Source: Symsagittifera roscoffensis
Lineage: Eukaryota > Xenacoelomorpha > Acoela > Convolutidae
Assembly: GCF_963678635.1 (NCBI RefSeq)
Contig: NC_087065.1
Coordinates: forward strand, 78,439,396-78,503,395
Length of the DNA: 64,000 nucleotides
Reading direction: 5' to 3'
Both the position numbers and the translations under genes were made by a program. Shown here piece after piece: positions 1 to 10,639 of this stretch. The notes beneath the pieces were generated by a model, which saw nothing but the letters and a program-made list of their open reading frames with translations, was not told where the DNA came from and ran no database searches. Position 1 is the stretch's first letter. Every line of letters begins with the position of its first letter.

Positions 1-149
1 TATCAAGTCCATCCATTACGGGGTTGACGAGAATGGGAAATCATACGTCTCACGTCGGTTTGAATTTTTATAAAAATATCTTTGTATTTTCAAGCTAAAA
101 TAACAGACTTTCTCTAAATAACAGACATACGAATGAGCATTTTTTAATT

Positions 150-330
150 ATTTTTGCAACTTTCGAAGAAAGTGACGAATTATTTGTGCTCGGGGTGTTT
201 TTGCTCCACACAATTTTTTTCGATTTTTAACTGCTATTTATGACGAGATGTTTTTTATCATTCGAAAGGTTTTGTTGTCTTGAGCTCAAATTTGAAAAGA
301 TACTTCGCCTGTGATTATTTTCCAACAGTG
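150..330 (+). repeat. Dispersed repeat R1, copy 1
   Basis: This stretch matches, in opposite orientation, the segment at 42460-42600. Shared blocks include the run around 163-200 (an ACTTTCG...GTGCTCGGGGTG motif) and the run at 250-320 (a GGTTTTGTTGTC...AAATTTGAAAAGATA motif). The two copies are contiguous over at least 150 bases with scattered substitutions and small indels. No coding capacity, terminal repeat or target duplication is evident, so the type of element is unknown. Confidence 0.6.
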
Positions 331-1351
331 TTAAAGCAAAAGTAGCCCACAGCTTCTTTAATGTTTGATGTTAATTCCTTAGTTGTTTTATGCTAGTTTG
401 ATCACAAAAAAACTAATTTAAGCGCTTTTCAAAAAATTTGTATGTGTGATGTATGATCATCATTTTCCGTACAAATTATTGGCGGATGCATATGGTCGCG
501 GCTTATCTTCTATCTTGGGCAGACCGGGTTTGCTTATCAAGACCTTATTGAACACATGAAAATACTGAGAGGCGAGACTGAACTTCGCACCATTTGCTAA
601 ACTTACTCTACAAGACAAAATTGAAAAAGGAACTAGAAAAACAAAAACTTTAAAAAGAACAAAAGAACATTCATGATTAACATTTTTAACGTTTTTTTTC
701 TAGGAGGTTCTTGTGGGGTTGATTTTGAGCGTTTGGAAAATAGAGCCATCGGCCTTATTTTTAGGAAACAAAATATTAGTTAGAATAAATGACCAAATTA
801 AAGCCGACTGCCAATATGCTGAAAATCATCACTGCCCGCGAGTTGCACTGCCCAGGCAGTGTCCACGAGTGTTAATGAATGTAAGGTGGTATACCCATCT
901 GGGAAACGAAACCGATAGAGTTCAAGTCGACAACTCTGAAGCAGAAAACTTGCGATAGAACACAAACATAGCTAAAAAAACTAGAAGTTAGAAAATTAAA
1001 TGAAAGCCGGTCCGACGACAAAAAAAAGAATTTTGATAGTACCGAGAATTGGTAGATCTACGATCATTCTCATGTATCAGTCTGTAATAAAAACACTTTT
1101 TTTCAAGAGTCACTTCTTTATTATTAAACTCAATGAGCTTAAAGCCAATTTGAAGAACTCAATTGTGAAGCATCTTAGGGTGGGTATTCTTTCCTAGGGA
1201 ATGTTATAAAACAATAATTTTATGTTTTGTTATACCATCTTATGAACTTTCCATTTTAAAAACGATTGCTTTTACCTTCGTTCTGCACTCGAAACTATTT
1301 CGCACACAAATTGAGTTTCTCAAAAGTCTGAGTCACAGTTTCAATCAGTAA
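331..1351. other. No gene recognised
   Basis: AT-rich sequence up to the 5' LTR. Two short open frames (713-958 and 1000-1197, both +) have no recognisable domain and compositions typical of chance frames, so neither is called as a gene. Confidence 0.5.
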
Positions 1352-1636
1352 TGTTGAGGTCAGACCGTCTCAAGTCAGACAGAATAATTGAATCGTAGTC
1401 AAAAGTGATTAAACTCAGACAAGGTCAACTAGTGATCTCAAACTAATTAATTAGTCAGCAATTAACCAACTGGTACTTTTTTGATGCTTAGTTTGTCATG
1501 TCGTTTATATTCACTTCTTTCAATTCATTCTTCAACAATCACTACCTCTTCTCAATCCTCTGTTGAAACCTCGTATTCTATCTCAGTCTCTAACCCCAGC
1601 TCTTAATCCTAGTTGCTCTAACTCTGAATCTTAACA
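1352..1636 (+). repeat. Copia 5' LTR
   Basis: 285-bp LTR starting TGTTGAGG and ending CTTAACA, which gives the usual TG...CA ends. It aligns end to end with 5708-5993. By eye roughly nine positions in ten agree, with a few short indels, so the insertion is not recent. The 3' portion contains pyrimidine-rich repeats of a CAATCCTC type shared by both LTRs. Confidence 0.92.
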
Positions 1637-1650
1637 GGTTATGGGCCCAG
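1637..1650 (+). promoter_or_regulatory. Primer-binding site for a half initiator tRNA-Met
   Basis: The bases ggttatgggcccag lie directly after the 5' LTR. They are the exact complement of the anticodon arm of eukaryotic initiator tRNA-Met (CTGGGCCCATAACC), not of its 3' end. Copia-type elements are known to prime reverse transcription from an internal fragment of this tRNA, and the position and match fit that mechanism. Confidence 0.88.
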
Positions 1651-1721
1651 ATTTCTAATTTTTTTCTTGTATTGTTTTTCTGTCAGAGTTTTTAAGTTTT
1701 AGCTAGCAGTCTTAAGCAACG

Positions 1722-2640
1722 ATGGACTTGAAACTGGCGGCTTTTAGTGGAAAGTCTGAAGATTTTCCTGCTTGGTCGACGAAGTTTGTGGCGCTGATGC
1801 ACATCAAGGGGCCTGTTCAGAACAGTGATGGGCAATGATGATCTGCCAGAGGCTGAGCCTACTCTCCCGGAGAGTCCGCATGCTGATCAGCAGGCAGCCT
1901 ACGATAACAAGATGCAGGAGTGAGCAGTGTTGATCCAGCAGAGGAAAAACAATCGAAACACTATGTAGTCCCACCTTGCTCTGGTTCTCAACGACACCAT
2001 TTTAATGTTCACAAAGAATGACTGCGTGGGAAAATATGGCTATGGCAATGGGACGAAGGCTTGGAAGCTGCTTCAAGAGAAGTTTTGCAGTGTAGAGAGG
2101 CTGACGGTGGTCAGTCTAGTAGGTCAGCTTGTGAAGTTGCGCCTAGGATCAGAGGAGGATCTGGACGACTACTTCGTTCGCAGTCAAGAGCTGATGACGC
2201 TGTTGAGCGAAGCTGGAGAAACAATCACGGACACACTGTTCAATGATTTGGTGATCAATGGGCTGCCTGACAGCTATGGGCATTTTTGGTGCAAGAGAGC
2301 TTTCAACCAGCCAAGGCGTTTCCAGAGCTGAGAATGAGGCTGAGGAACTACAATGACTCGAGGAAGGCTCAATGTTGGCAGAGGACTGGACAATTGTCAT
2401 ATAGCCATGCAAGCTGTGAGCAAGAAGAAAGGAGTGTCAAGTAGTGGCTGCTATGTGTACGGTCAGAGGGGTCATATGGCGAGGAAATGTAAATCTAAAA
2501 GTGACAGCGGACAATCCAGTGCTCGAGGCAGTTGGGCGAACAAAGCAAGTGGGCCAGGAGCAAAAAATCAAGGGTGCTTCAAGTGTGGACAACCTGGACA
2601 TTTTGCAAGGAAGAGCCAGCAGGGGAGGACAGTGTTCTTC
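1722..2640 (+). pseudogene. Copia gag remnant (nucleocapsid)
   Basis: Capsid/nucleocapsid part of the copia polyprotein. The likely start is the ATG at 1722 (MDLKLAAFSGKSEDFPAWS), typical of copia gag N-termini, but that frame stops after about 38 codons near 1838 and gag continues in other frames (1848-2330, then 2353-2640). The frame at 2005-2331 resembles the UBN2-type gag domain (a LVGQLVKLRLGSEEDLDDYF motif). Two CCHC zinc knuckles follow near 2440-2620. The first has Tyr for its second Cys (CYVYGQRGHMARKC) and the second has Ser for its last Cys (CFKCGQPGHFARKS), so both are damaged. Not functional. Confidence 0.88.
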
Positions 2641-3845
2641 AGTTGTTGTGCTGCAAATTCAATGAAGGGAGACGACCTCATTGTGGATACAGGATGCACT
2701 GATCATTTGGTGCAAGAGAGGGCTGACTTTTCTAGCTTTGAGAGCTGGAATTAAGGGAAAACTGTGGAGAACCCCAACGGCACGCTGTCAAGGGTTGAGG
2801 GCAAAGAATTAGTGGAAGTATAGATCAAGGACTGCCATGATGCTGTGAGGAGCTACACTTTTCACAATGTGCTGTTTGTGCCAAGCTACAGTGTGAACTT
2901 GATGAATGTGAGCTCAGCTGTCGCTAGAGGCTCAAGCTTCAGTTTCGCCGCGGATGCGTCACATCTTTTGGCACTAGATGGGGGACAGCTACCTGTGACG
3001 CAGCGCCGCAAGCTTTTCTTCCTTGAGTGCAAGTTCAAGAGAAACCCGATGACTCTAGTGACGAAAACAAGGAGGGATACCAGTGATGCAATGTTGTGGC
3101 ACCGACGACTGGGGCACCTCAACCAGCAGGATATTTCATCGCTTGTCAATGTGGGCGAGCTAAAGTTCTGCGAAGTGTGTACAGCTTCTAAGATGCATGA
3201 AGTAACAGTGCCTAAGAAGACTGACAGCAGAGCATTGGCAGTGGGGCAACGGGTCTTCAGTGACATTCAGGCTGGCTGTGGTCAAGTATCTGGTGAAGAA
3301 GAGTGATGCTCTACTGAAGTTCCAGGAGTTTGTGGCTGAGCATGGTGAACCGAAGAGCCTGCAAACTGACAATGGAAGTGAGTATTCGTCAAATGCATTT
3401 GTAGAATACAAGAGATTTTGTAGAGAAATCCAGGTGAAGCAAGATTTCACTGGGCCAATACTCCCCAACAGACTGGTGTAGCAGAGCGCTACAACAGCGT
3501 GATCACCGAGATGATTCGATGTCTACTGGCCGAAGCAAAGCTACCGGAGATGTTCTGTGTGCGAGCAATGTCGACAGTTGTGAGGGTTCGCAACTTGTGT
3601 CCCACATGCAGCAACGAGAAGCGCCTTTCGCCGACAGAGATCCACTATGGGAAACCATAAAAAGTGAGAAATTTGCCTGTGTTCGATTGCCTGGCGTACT
3701 ATCTGGATCGAAGCAACAAACGGAAACTGGATCGAAAGGGCAAGAAAAGCAAGCTCATCAGCTACGACAAGGAGAGCAAAGCCTACCTGCTGATGGATCT
3801 AGAGACAAGACGAGTGGTGCGAGCAAGAAACGTGACATTCAATTA
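2641..3845 (+). pseudogene. Copia protease and integrase remnant
   Basis: The retropepsin signature appears as LIVDTGCTDHL (about 2670-2705), where copia proteases have D-S/T-G. The frame stops at 2752. The GAG-pre-integrase domain follows (2845-3230), with the zinc-binding pattern WHRRLGHLN...FCEVCTASK. In the integrase core, the second catalytic Asp is in LQTDNGSEYSS (about 3360-3390) and the Glu is in GVAERYN (about 3473-3493), but they sit in different frames because of a shift near 3450. The stretch between the first and second catalytic Asp is too short for the family, so part of the core is deleted. A further stop follows near 3658, then the C-terminal integrase tail up to the stop at 3844. 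Confidence 0.88.
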
Positions 3846-5685
3846 GATTGTCATTCCATATGACTTCATGGTTGACAGTGAGCCATTACAAACCCTGAAG
3901 CTATCAATCGAGGGGAGCATTGATATTGAGCAACCAAGCACAAAGAAAACCAGCGAAGCACGAATTGCGCCAACTGCAGGTGATACTACAGATTCAGTGG
4001 GGGATACTGAGGAAAATCAGGTCAAGGAGGAAGCAGTAGGTTCACATTCTACTGATCATCCAGTGCATAGGTCTGTTAGGACAAGAAAACCACCCATTCG
4101 ATAGGGACTGGCCTATACCCATGCTTCAGTGACTGGAATTCAAGAGCCAAGGGGATATTCAGAAGGAGTGTCTGGATCCGAAATGGAGCAGTGGTTGGCA
4201 GCTATGGCCAAAAAGGTGAAGTATCTAGAAGCCATGGGAACATGGACACTTCTTGATAGACCACAATCTCGAAAAGTTATTCCTGGACGATGGGTTCTTG
4301 CTGTAAAGAGCGATGCAATGGGAAAAGTGGAGTAGTTCAAAGCCCTATATGTAGTGAAAAGGTTCATGCAAGTGGAAGGACCTGACTTCAATGACATGTT
4401 TGCTCCAACCTGTAAACCCGAAACAAGGAGGATACTGCAGGCTCTGGGGGCACAAGATGATCAACCTTCCTCAACTCTCCTCTAGCAGAGACAGTGTACA
4501 TCGAGCAGCCAGAGGGGTTCAGCAAAGGTGACAGCCAAGTGTACAACGAAGTCTCTATGGGCTGCGGCAGGCAAAAAAAGACTGGTATCAGACGCTGAGC
4601 ACTTTCCTACTTGATGAAGGGTTCACTAGAAGCAGCAACGACTTTTGTTTGTCCACGATGAGGGGAACAAACGATGCAATGATTTATGTGCTGGTTTGGG
4701 TAGATGACATCATCTTTGGCTGCAGATGTCAAGACGAAGTTGACAAGCTGAGGAGCTGCTTCTCGCAACAAAACAAGATGGATGACAGAAACCGATTGCT
4801 CTGGTTCCTGGGAATGCAGGTCAAGCAGTCGCCTGGGACGGTAACAGTGAATCAATCTCGTTACATCGACGACTGCTTGAAGCGTTTTGGCCTTGCTGAA
4901 TGCAAACCAGTGGGCATACCAGCGGACATCAGCGCACAACTGCCGAAGACGGTCTGCCCTGAAGCTTGGTCAGCAGAGGCAGTATTCATGAAGGCTGGGG
5001 ACTACAGAGATATTGTGGGCTCATTATTGTACATAGCTAAGCAAACAATATCTGATATCCTAGCTACTGAGGCGCAACTCTCTCGTTTCCCGGAGAATTC
5101 GGGAAGGGTCCACTGGGTGGTTGCAAAGAGGGTTCTTCGTTACCTGAACGGGAGCAAAGATCTGGAGCTGTGCTACACTAAGGATGCTGGTGGTGTAAAA
5201 CTCTATGGATCCGCAGATGCTGACTGGGCTGGAGATTTGGATGATAGAAGGTCAACTACTGGCTACAGTTTTCATTTGCAGAAGGCAGGGGCAGCAATTA
5301 GTTGGAGCACCAAGAAGCTACCAAACGCAGCCATGTCTACCAGTGAGGCTGAGTACCAAGCAATGGCATCAGCATTTCAAGAGGCTCTATATCTTCGATC
5401 ACTTCTCTCGATGAGATGGGCGTAGTTATTGACGGACCAATTGTCATCAAGGAGGACAACCAGAGCTGTATCAAGATGTGCAAGAATCCTGTGATGCAGT
5501 AGCGAACGGAACACATCGATGTGAAATACCACGTCATTCGAAAACTAGTGGAAGATGAGACAGTTGAATTCCAATATTGCCCAATTGAGTTCATGGAAGC
5601 TGACTTGTTGACAAAAGCCCTGAGCAAGGCTAAGGTGGAACAGCATCGTAGTACTTTGATGGGTTGCAGCCTGACATTGGACTAA
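3846..5685 (+). pseudogene. Copia reverse transcriptase and RNase H remnant
   Basis: The polyprotein continues through an acidic linker (3868-4104) into RT_copia. WLAAMAKKVKYLEAMGTWTLL and RWVLAVKSDAMG (4190-4330) mark its start, followed by a stop at 4333 and several frame breaks to 4648. From 4649 to 5423 one frame is open: the RT catalytic box reads VWVDDIIFG (near 4700), followed by the thumb and connection, then RNase H with YGSADADWAGDLDDRRSTTGY and STSEAEYQAM. The last segment to the TAA at 5683-5685 carries the usual ADLLTKAL ending in another frame. RT and RNase H catalytic residues are still visible, but the reading frame is destroyed. Confidence 0.92.
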
Positions 5686-5698
5686 GCCAATTCAACCT

Positions 5699-5707
5699 GA
5701 GTGGGGG
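5699..5707 (+). promoter_or_regulatory. Copia polypurine tract
   Basis: gagtggggg sits directly before the 3' LTR, 13 bases after the polyprotein stop codon. Position and purine content fit the primer site for plus-strand DNA synthesis. Confidence 0.8.
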
Positions 5708-5993
5708 CGTTGAGGTCAGACCATCTCAAGGTCAGACAGGTTGATTGAATCGTAGTCAAAACTGATTAAACTCAGACAAGATCAACTAGTGATCTCAAAC
5801 TAATTAATTAGTCATTAACTAAATAATTGGTAATTTTGTGATGCTAAGTATGTCATGCCTTTTATATTCACTTTTTTCAATTCATTTTTCAACAATCACT
5901 GCCTCTTCTCAATCCTCAGTTCAAACTTCAGATTCTCTCTCAGTCTCTAACCCCAGCTCTTAATCCTAGTTGCTCTAACTCTGAATCTTAACA
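5708..5993 (+). repeat. Copia 3' LTR
   Basis: 286-bp partner of 1352-1636, ending in the same CTTAACA. Its first base is C where the 5' LTR has T, so the TG terminus is mutated. Differences from the 5' LTR are scattered substitutions and 1-2 base indels. Confidence 0.92.
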
Positions 5994-6486
5994 AATAAAA
6001 GGTTATATGCTCTTAGAAGTGCGTTCGTAAAAAGAAAAAAAGCAGTTCATGATTTTTCTCGATTTTCTTTTCATTAAATTCTCAAATTCAAGATAGACGA
6101 AAAATTTCCTTTTCTAAAAAAATCTTGTTGTTTTCTTACTAAATTGTTATCGGAAAAAGACCCATACTCAATTTTTCTGCAGACACTGATCTTCCAAAGT
6201 TAGTTTCTTCTCCTTGTGCTCATCGAAATCATCCAAAGTTGGAATAGATTGGTCGGAAAATGGCTCGTGGAAAAAGAAAGGGAATATTTTTAGCTGAAAA
6301 TTATCCTCGTAGCAAATTTTCTTTGTTTTTCTAGCTTCTCGGATGAGCTAATTTCAATGAAAAGTTCGCTGGGATTTTTAGGCTGCTTGAAAGATACAGT
6401 TTTGGCTCTGTGTCATTATAGCCTGCAGCCAAACTGGGTCGAGGTGCTAACTTTAGGTTTCGAATATCAAAGTCGAGCGCATGTCG
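5994..6486. other. No gene recognised
   Basis: AT-rich spacer between the copia element and the next repeat block. I see no conserved frame or repeat in it. Confidence 0.45.
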
Positions 6487-6650
6487 AAAAAGAATAGTCG
6501 AGACAGGGGTCTGGGTAGAGCACAATTTCGAAACAAACTTCGAGCACTGTCGAGCACGGTCCAACGAAAGATACCTCGAGCAGGGTCAAAAAATACCAAT
6601 TGTTCCACTGTAGTTCGGAGACAAAATGAAAAACTTCTCTCCAATATAAA
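6487..6650 (+). repeat. Dispersed repeat R1, copy 2
   Basis: Rich in GTCGAGCAC and GTCGAAAC words. It matches the reverse complement of 42610-42745, for example gtcgagacaggggtctgggt here against gacgagacaagggtttgggt there. The open frames on both strands in this block follow from the repeat composition and are not taken as genes. Confidence 0.55.
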
Positions 6651-6849
6651 CACACTTTATGAAGTGAAAAAAAAAACAGCTCAAAAATAGTTCATCTCCA
6701 CAACGCATTTAATTTGCAAATTACTCTAATTGCAATATTTTGATAGAAAAAATTTCTGTGTAAATTTTAAATTTGGATGACTCATGTTGTTTGAAAATCG
6801 AAACAAACCCGAATTGGATCAATAACGGTCAAAACATATCGTGGTTGGC

Positions 6850-6965
6850 TTTTGTACGGTCGAGCACATCTGATGCGGTCGAGCACGGTCGAAACGCACC
6901 GAATATTGTTCCTTTTGGCCTACGCTCGAAACATAAAGTGAGCACGTCGACACGGGTTGCAATAA
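6850..6965 (+). repeat. Dispersed repeat R1, copy 3, at the left end of duplicated unit A
   Basis: Contains GTCGAGCACGGTCGAAACGCACCG, followed by GAATATTGTTC and CGCTCGAAACATAAAGT. The same string recurs at 17470-17540, where it forms the junction between the two tandem units. Confidence 0.65.
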
Positions 6966-8384
6966 AAATTTGAACCACTCCCTCTCCCCCGCAGACTGGG
7001 ACTTTTGAATCATAAGTGGGTCTAAGATTGAAAAGAGCAGGACTCTTCTTATGGTTTACCTGTGATGACGAGTATGGGGAGGAAGAAAAGGAATGTGTTG
7101 AGGTTGAAATACCACTCACTCGCCCTCCTGTACATGGTCTTCTTGGTGCGATACCTAAAAAACACCTTACGTTCCAAAGCAAGCAGAGTCGGCAAACACA
7201 CAAGCAAACAGGTGCATATACAAAACAGTCCCATACAAGACAGTCCAAAATTCATGAAACGAACCAAAAAAAAACAGTCCGCTGTTGTTGATGTTGTTTG
7301 AGCAAAGGAAACTCTCGCTTACTGACTTTAAAAACAATTATCATTTGGGACTGTTTTTCGGACTGTTTTGTGCTGGACTTTTTTTCGTTCAATTTAAAAA
7401 TGTCCTGACTGTTTTGTATTGGGTTGTTGTTTTGACTATTGAAAATGGGGAGAACTTTGTATTCGGGTGTGCTTTAGTTTTTTCTTTTTTTTCTTTTTGT
7501 TTTCCACGCAAAATCAGGTACCACAAATTATCATCGTAATGGGTTAGTGATATATCTTATTGCAACCATTTCAGTCGTGGTTCGAACCACATTTAAAAAT
7601 TCCCATAAATTTATTCTAGTGTCGAGAAAAACCGGTTTTTTGATTTTTCGTCTAATTTCAGGCGTACATTAGCTTAATTATGCTTAATTTCAGCCTCGAA
7701 TTTTTTTTTCAATTTAAGATAAGTTCTGGAGTTTTTGACGCCCTAGGCATCAAAAATATCGAAAAAATCAGAAACAAATTTAAAAAATAATCAAAAAAAT
7801 TTGTTGAGAAACTTGAAGACTTCGCATTTTTTTAGTTTTTTGTTTTAGTACGTTTTTTTTTTCAAACACTGTCCTTCAATTTGCCTGTTTTACTAAAACG
7901 GTCACAAATGAGTGACTTCTAGTTTTTGTTCAGATCCTTTTATCACACCACGCAGAAAAACGACACTAATTTGAAAAAAAGTTTTTCGGATATTTAGAAC
8001 TATGGTCGGAACATTCTGTGCTACTTGCACAGTAACCGGCTATCCTTGTCTTGTATAGGAGACTGTTTTGTTTGGACACGAGTCAAATCAGTCGGAAAAC
8101 TGTCGATAAACTCAATGAGAACAAAAAAAATGACGAGGTTTAGTGAAGATTAATATATCACTTTAAAAGCTGTTTTAATTTTTACAGCTTTAAATTTAAA
8201 AATGATTGCTTTTTTTTGATAAAGCTATCTCAATTTGAGAAAAATGTTCCGCTGTGATATACAAAAAAAAATACACTTTTGAACCATTTAGGGATCTCTT
8301 AAACTAACCCCCCTCCCCTTTTTGCAAAAATGGGTAGATTCGTTACTAGGTACAAAGCTTACATATTCTTGGATTAGTTGTTTA
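6966..8384. other. Non-coding part of unit A, no gene recognised
   Basis: 7540-8384 is repeated nearly exactly at 17570-18385. I see no domain-bearing frame. Short words related to ACAAAACAGTCC occur in opposite orientation at 7204-7275 and 7345-7440, making a weak foldback. Overlapping open frames on both strands at 6819-7301 are low-complexity and mutually shadowing. Confidence 0.45.
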
Positions 8385-8685
8385 AAGGGGGACTTGTGAC
8401 TAGGAACCATAAAAAGGAATGCTGCTGGCTCTGATGCATTTAAAAGAAAGTAATTTGCCTTCCATTCAACAGATGAAATGGTGTGATTTTAAAATTGTTT
8501 ATTAGACAAACCTCGGTAAAAACACTTTTTTAAACGTAAGCAACGTTTGTGATCTTCCCTCAAAACCAAACTAAAAACCACATGTTTTAAGTCAGTGTCT
8601 TGCTTTCGTTTTTTAAAATTATATATTAAAAAAGTTAAAACTTTTGACTTACAGAGTTTAAGTCCGGAGTGGCTCACTCAAAATC

Positions 8686-9020
8686 TTGTTTTCGGCCGGA
8701 TAGATTCGTGCAAGTTCTTAGTCTAATACCAATCCTAATCTTACTCTTGTATATCCTAGTCTCAATAGATCTAGTGTATACTGGTATTTGCGAGGCTCGA
8801 TATCAAAAACTGTTCTTCGGAGGAGCAACTGTTTGCTAAGTTAAATTCATTCTGTTCTGGCTGAAACTATATGTAGTTTCAGCCTTACAAATTATTGTAA
8901 GTGCTAGTTATGTATCATGATTGGTTAGTTCTAAGTATTTTGCAGTGATATTTTATCAAGATAATACTATTATAAAATAAATACTTGTTTTGAACTGAAT
9001 CCACCCATCCGGGTTTTAGA
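8686..9020 (-). repeat. LTR-like repeat, copy 1 (candidate 3' LTR of an env-bearing gypsy element)
   Basis: Aligns with 50245-50610 from TTTTCGGCCGGATAGATTCG to CCACCCATCCGGGTTTTA, with moderate divergence. An 11-bp perfect hairpin (GGCTGAAACTA / TAGTTTCAGCC) lies near 8862-8887 at the place of an equivalent hairpin in the other copy. In the second copy the repeat is about 1.6 kb past the last ORF of the gypsy element, where a 3' LTR could be. No matching 5' LTR lies in the window, so calling it an LTR is inference. Confidence 0.45.
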
Positions 9021-9244
9021 AAATTTTAAAGTTTTAAGTTTTGTTCTTGTGAAGGATGAATGGAGGAGTTTTTGATTTTTTCGAGTAGATTATTTTGAAG
9101 CATGGGTTGCGTGAAGAGAGAGAAAGAAACAGTTGCTCGTGTTTTTGAGTAGTTGTTTTCGTAGAGAGAAGGAGTGCAGTTGCTCGTATTTCAGAAGTGG
9201 GTTTCGTGTATCTTGATTGAGCTGAGGGATTGGGTCTAGGTTGC

Positions 9245-9472
9245 AGAATTATCCCGCATGAGTATATCCAACCCGTTGAAGTTGCCCTTTTATTTTTTTT
9301 TCTGTTGAAAATATTCATAACTCTAAGTTCAATCACAATCTATATAACCTCATCCTAAAAATTTGGATGAGGTTATATAATTTGTAATTGAAGTTAAAAA
9401 TTTGAATATTTTTAACAGGGCAATAAGAATAAAAGGGCAACTTCAACGGGTTGGATATACTCATGCGGGGTA
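9245..9472. repeat. Large foldback made from the ORF4 tail
   Basis: The left arm (about 9248-9355) and right arm (about 9363-9470) are imperfect reverse complements around a short AT loop. Outer arms share catgagtatatccaacccg and its complement; inner arms share GGATGAGGTTATATA and its complement. The right arm is the minus-strand ORF4 remnant and the left arm is the same coding stretch in plus orientation. It therefore arose by inverted duplication of part of the element. Confidence 0.8.
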
Positions 9473-10624
9473 AGGATGGGCGGGAGTCTTCATTTGGGGA
9501 GTTGTTGATGGGGAGCAAAAAGATGTACATTTGTCTCAGTAAGTACATTCGTACATTCGTAAGTTTTTATATTCGTCAGTGCATTTTCGATGATGTGATC
9601 GAATTTCTTTTTATTGCCATAGAGGTAAAAGATGTAATCAGACTTAGTGAAAAATTTCTCAGCTAACCGTACATTCATATTAGGGTCAGTATCATGCGGT
9701 GAGTCTTCCATATATTGGACAACCTGTGATCATAGTGATTAATGGAATATTGATTAGACTTTGGTGCAATGAAACGGTTAAGTGTCTGGTTTAAGCCTAA
9801 GTTTGTGAATTGATTTAGATGAAGTGCGTTAAATAATGGGTTAGTAATTGAATCGCAAATCTCACCGTCGTCTGTCTTCTTTCTTTGGGGTAACTTTACT
9901 CGGTTAATAAAAGTTATAATATGATATCCATGAAAGGGTTTGTAGGAGGAAATCTTCATTAACATATTGGGCTCGTTTGGCTTGATTTTTTCAGTTGTAG
10001 TAGGTGTACTGGGGGAAGAAGTGAAGGTTTTTTTCTAAAATTGCGGGTAAATGAGTATGGCGTAGATGATGGTATAGTAATCGAGATTAGAATGTGCGGC
10101 TAATGAGATATGTGGTATTTTATTTGGATGTTTGCGTTTCATAAAAAATCATTGTGCGCGTTTTGGGGCAATTTTGACAGATGGACTGGATGATTTGAAG
10201 GTTGAAGCGGGAAGGGTGAGTTGGTGAATAATTAATGAGTTAGTGGGGTTATGAATTTGTTGCTAGTGAATAACAAAATCGTTTAGATTAAGCTTAAGCT
10301 GGTCATCTGTGATGGGACTAGGTAAATCGGGTGCATTACTGGAAAGAGGAGAAAGGATAGGGGTAGCTTCAATGTGTGAGGAGGCGGAGGTAGATTTTTC
10401 AAAATGAGTTGGAGTCATAGGTTCAAAAAATGGTTGGAAAAAATTTGTGGGACTGGGCAAGGAATGTAGGAATTCATTGGGTGTATCTACTGTGGAGTTA
10501 TTGAACAAAGAGTTAGTTATAAAAACAGTTTGGGTTGAGTAGTCAGAGACCATGTGTGGTGCGTTAGAAGAAAAACTGGGTAGGGGTGAAAGGATGCGGT
10601 TGAGAGATCCAACTTAGCGGCTCA
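9363..10624 (-). pseudogene. ORF4 remnant, copy A
   Basis: Decayed relative of the intact ORF4 at 52179-53987. The start codon equivalent is at 10622-10624, in the same gATGAGCCG context. The N-terminal Ser/Pro-rich part survives at 10263-10553 (TPNEFLHSLPSPTNFFQP here, TPDEFADSEPSPSNNF there). The C-terminal domain survives at 9490-9965, with EKFFTKSDYIFYLYGNKKKF against EKFFIKTPYVFTLNIFDRKF, then FDHII..ALT...YE shared by both. Many positions differ while motifs and spacing are kept, so this is a separate lineage rather than a dead copy of the intact one. Stops and shifts make it non-coding now, and its tail is replaced by the foldback. Confidence 0.8.
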
Positions 10625-10639
10625 TCTTGGGCTGAAAAG

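Larger units (their letters stand above)
1352..5993 (+). mobile_element. Ty1/copia LTR retrotransposon, full length but decayed
   Basis: A complete copia-type element of about 4.6 kb on the plus strand: 5' LTR, primer-binding site, gag with zinc knuckles, protease, integrase, reverse transcriptase and RNase H in that order, polypurine tract, 3' LTR. Protease and integrase before RT is the defining copia order. The five bases before it (agtaa) and after it (aataa) differ at one position, consistent with an aged 5-bp target duplication. Stops, frameshifts and LTR differences show it is inactive. Its internal base composition is less AT-rich than the flanks. Confidence 0.95.

Noticed and set aside
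713-1197. Two short plus-strand frames left of the copia element
   Set aside because: No domain, no splice or conservation evidence, and length within chance expectation.
1637-1650. tRNA-Met sequence
   Set aside because: Only the complement of the anticodon arm is present; it is a primer-binding site, not a tRNA gene.
6829-7248. 139-codon minus-strand frame
   Set aside because: Overlaps open frames on the other strand, has a low-complexity Cys/Ser composition, lies in repeat R1 and a weak foldback, and has no domain.
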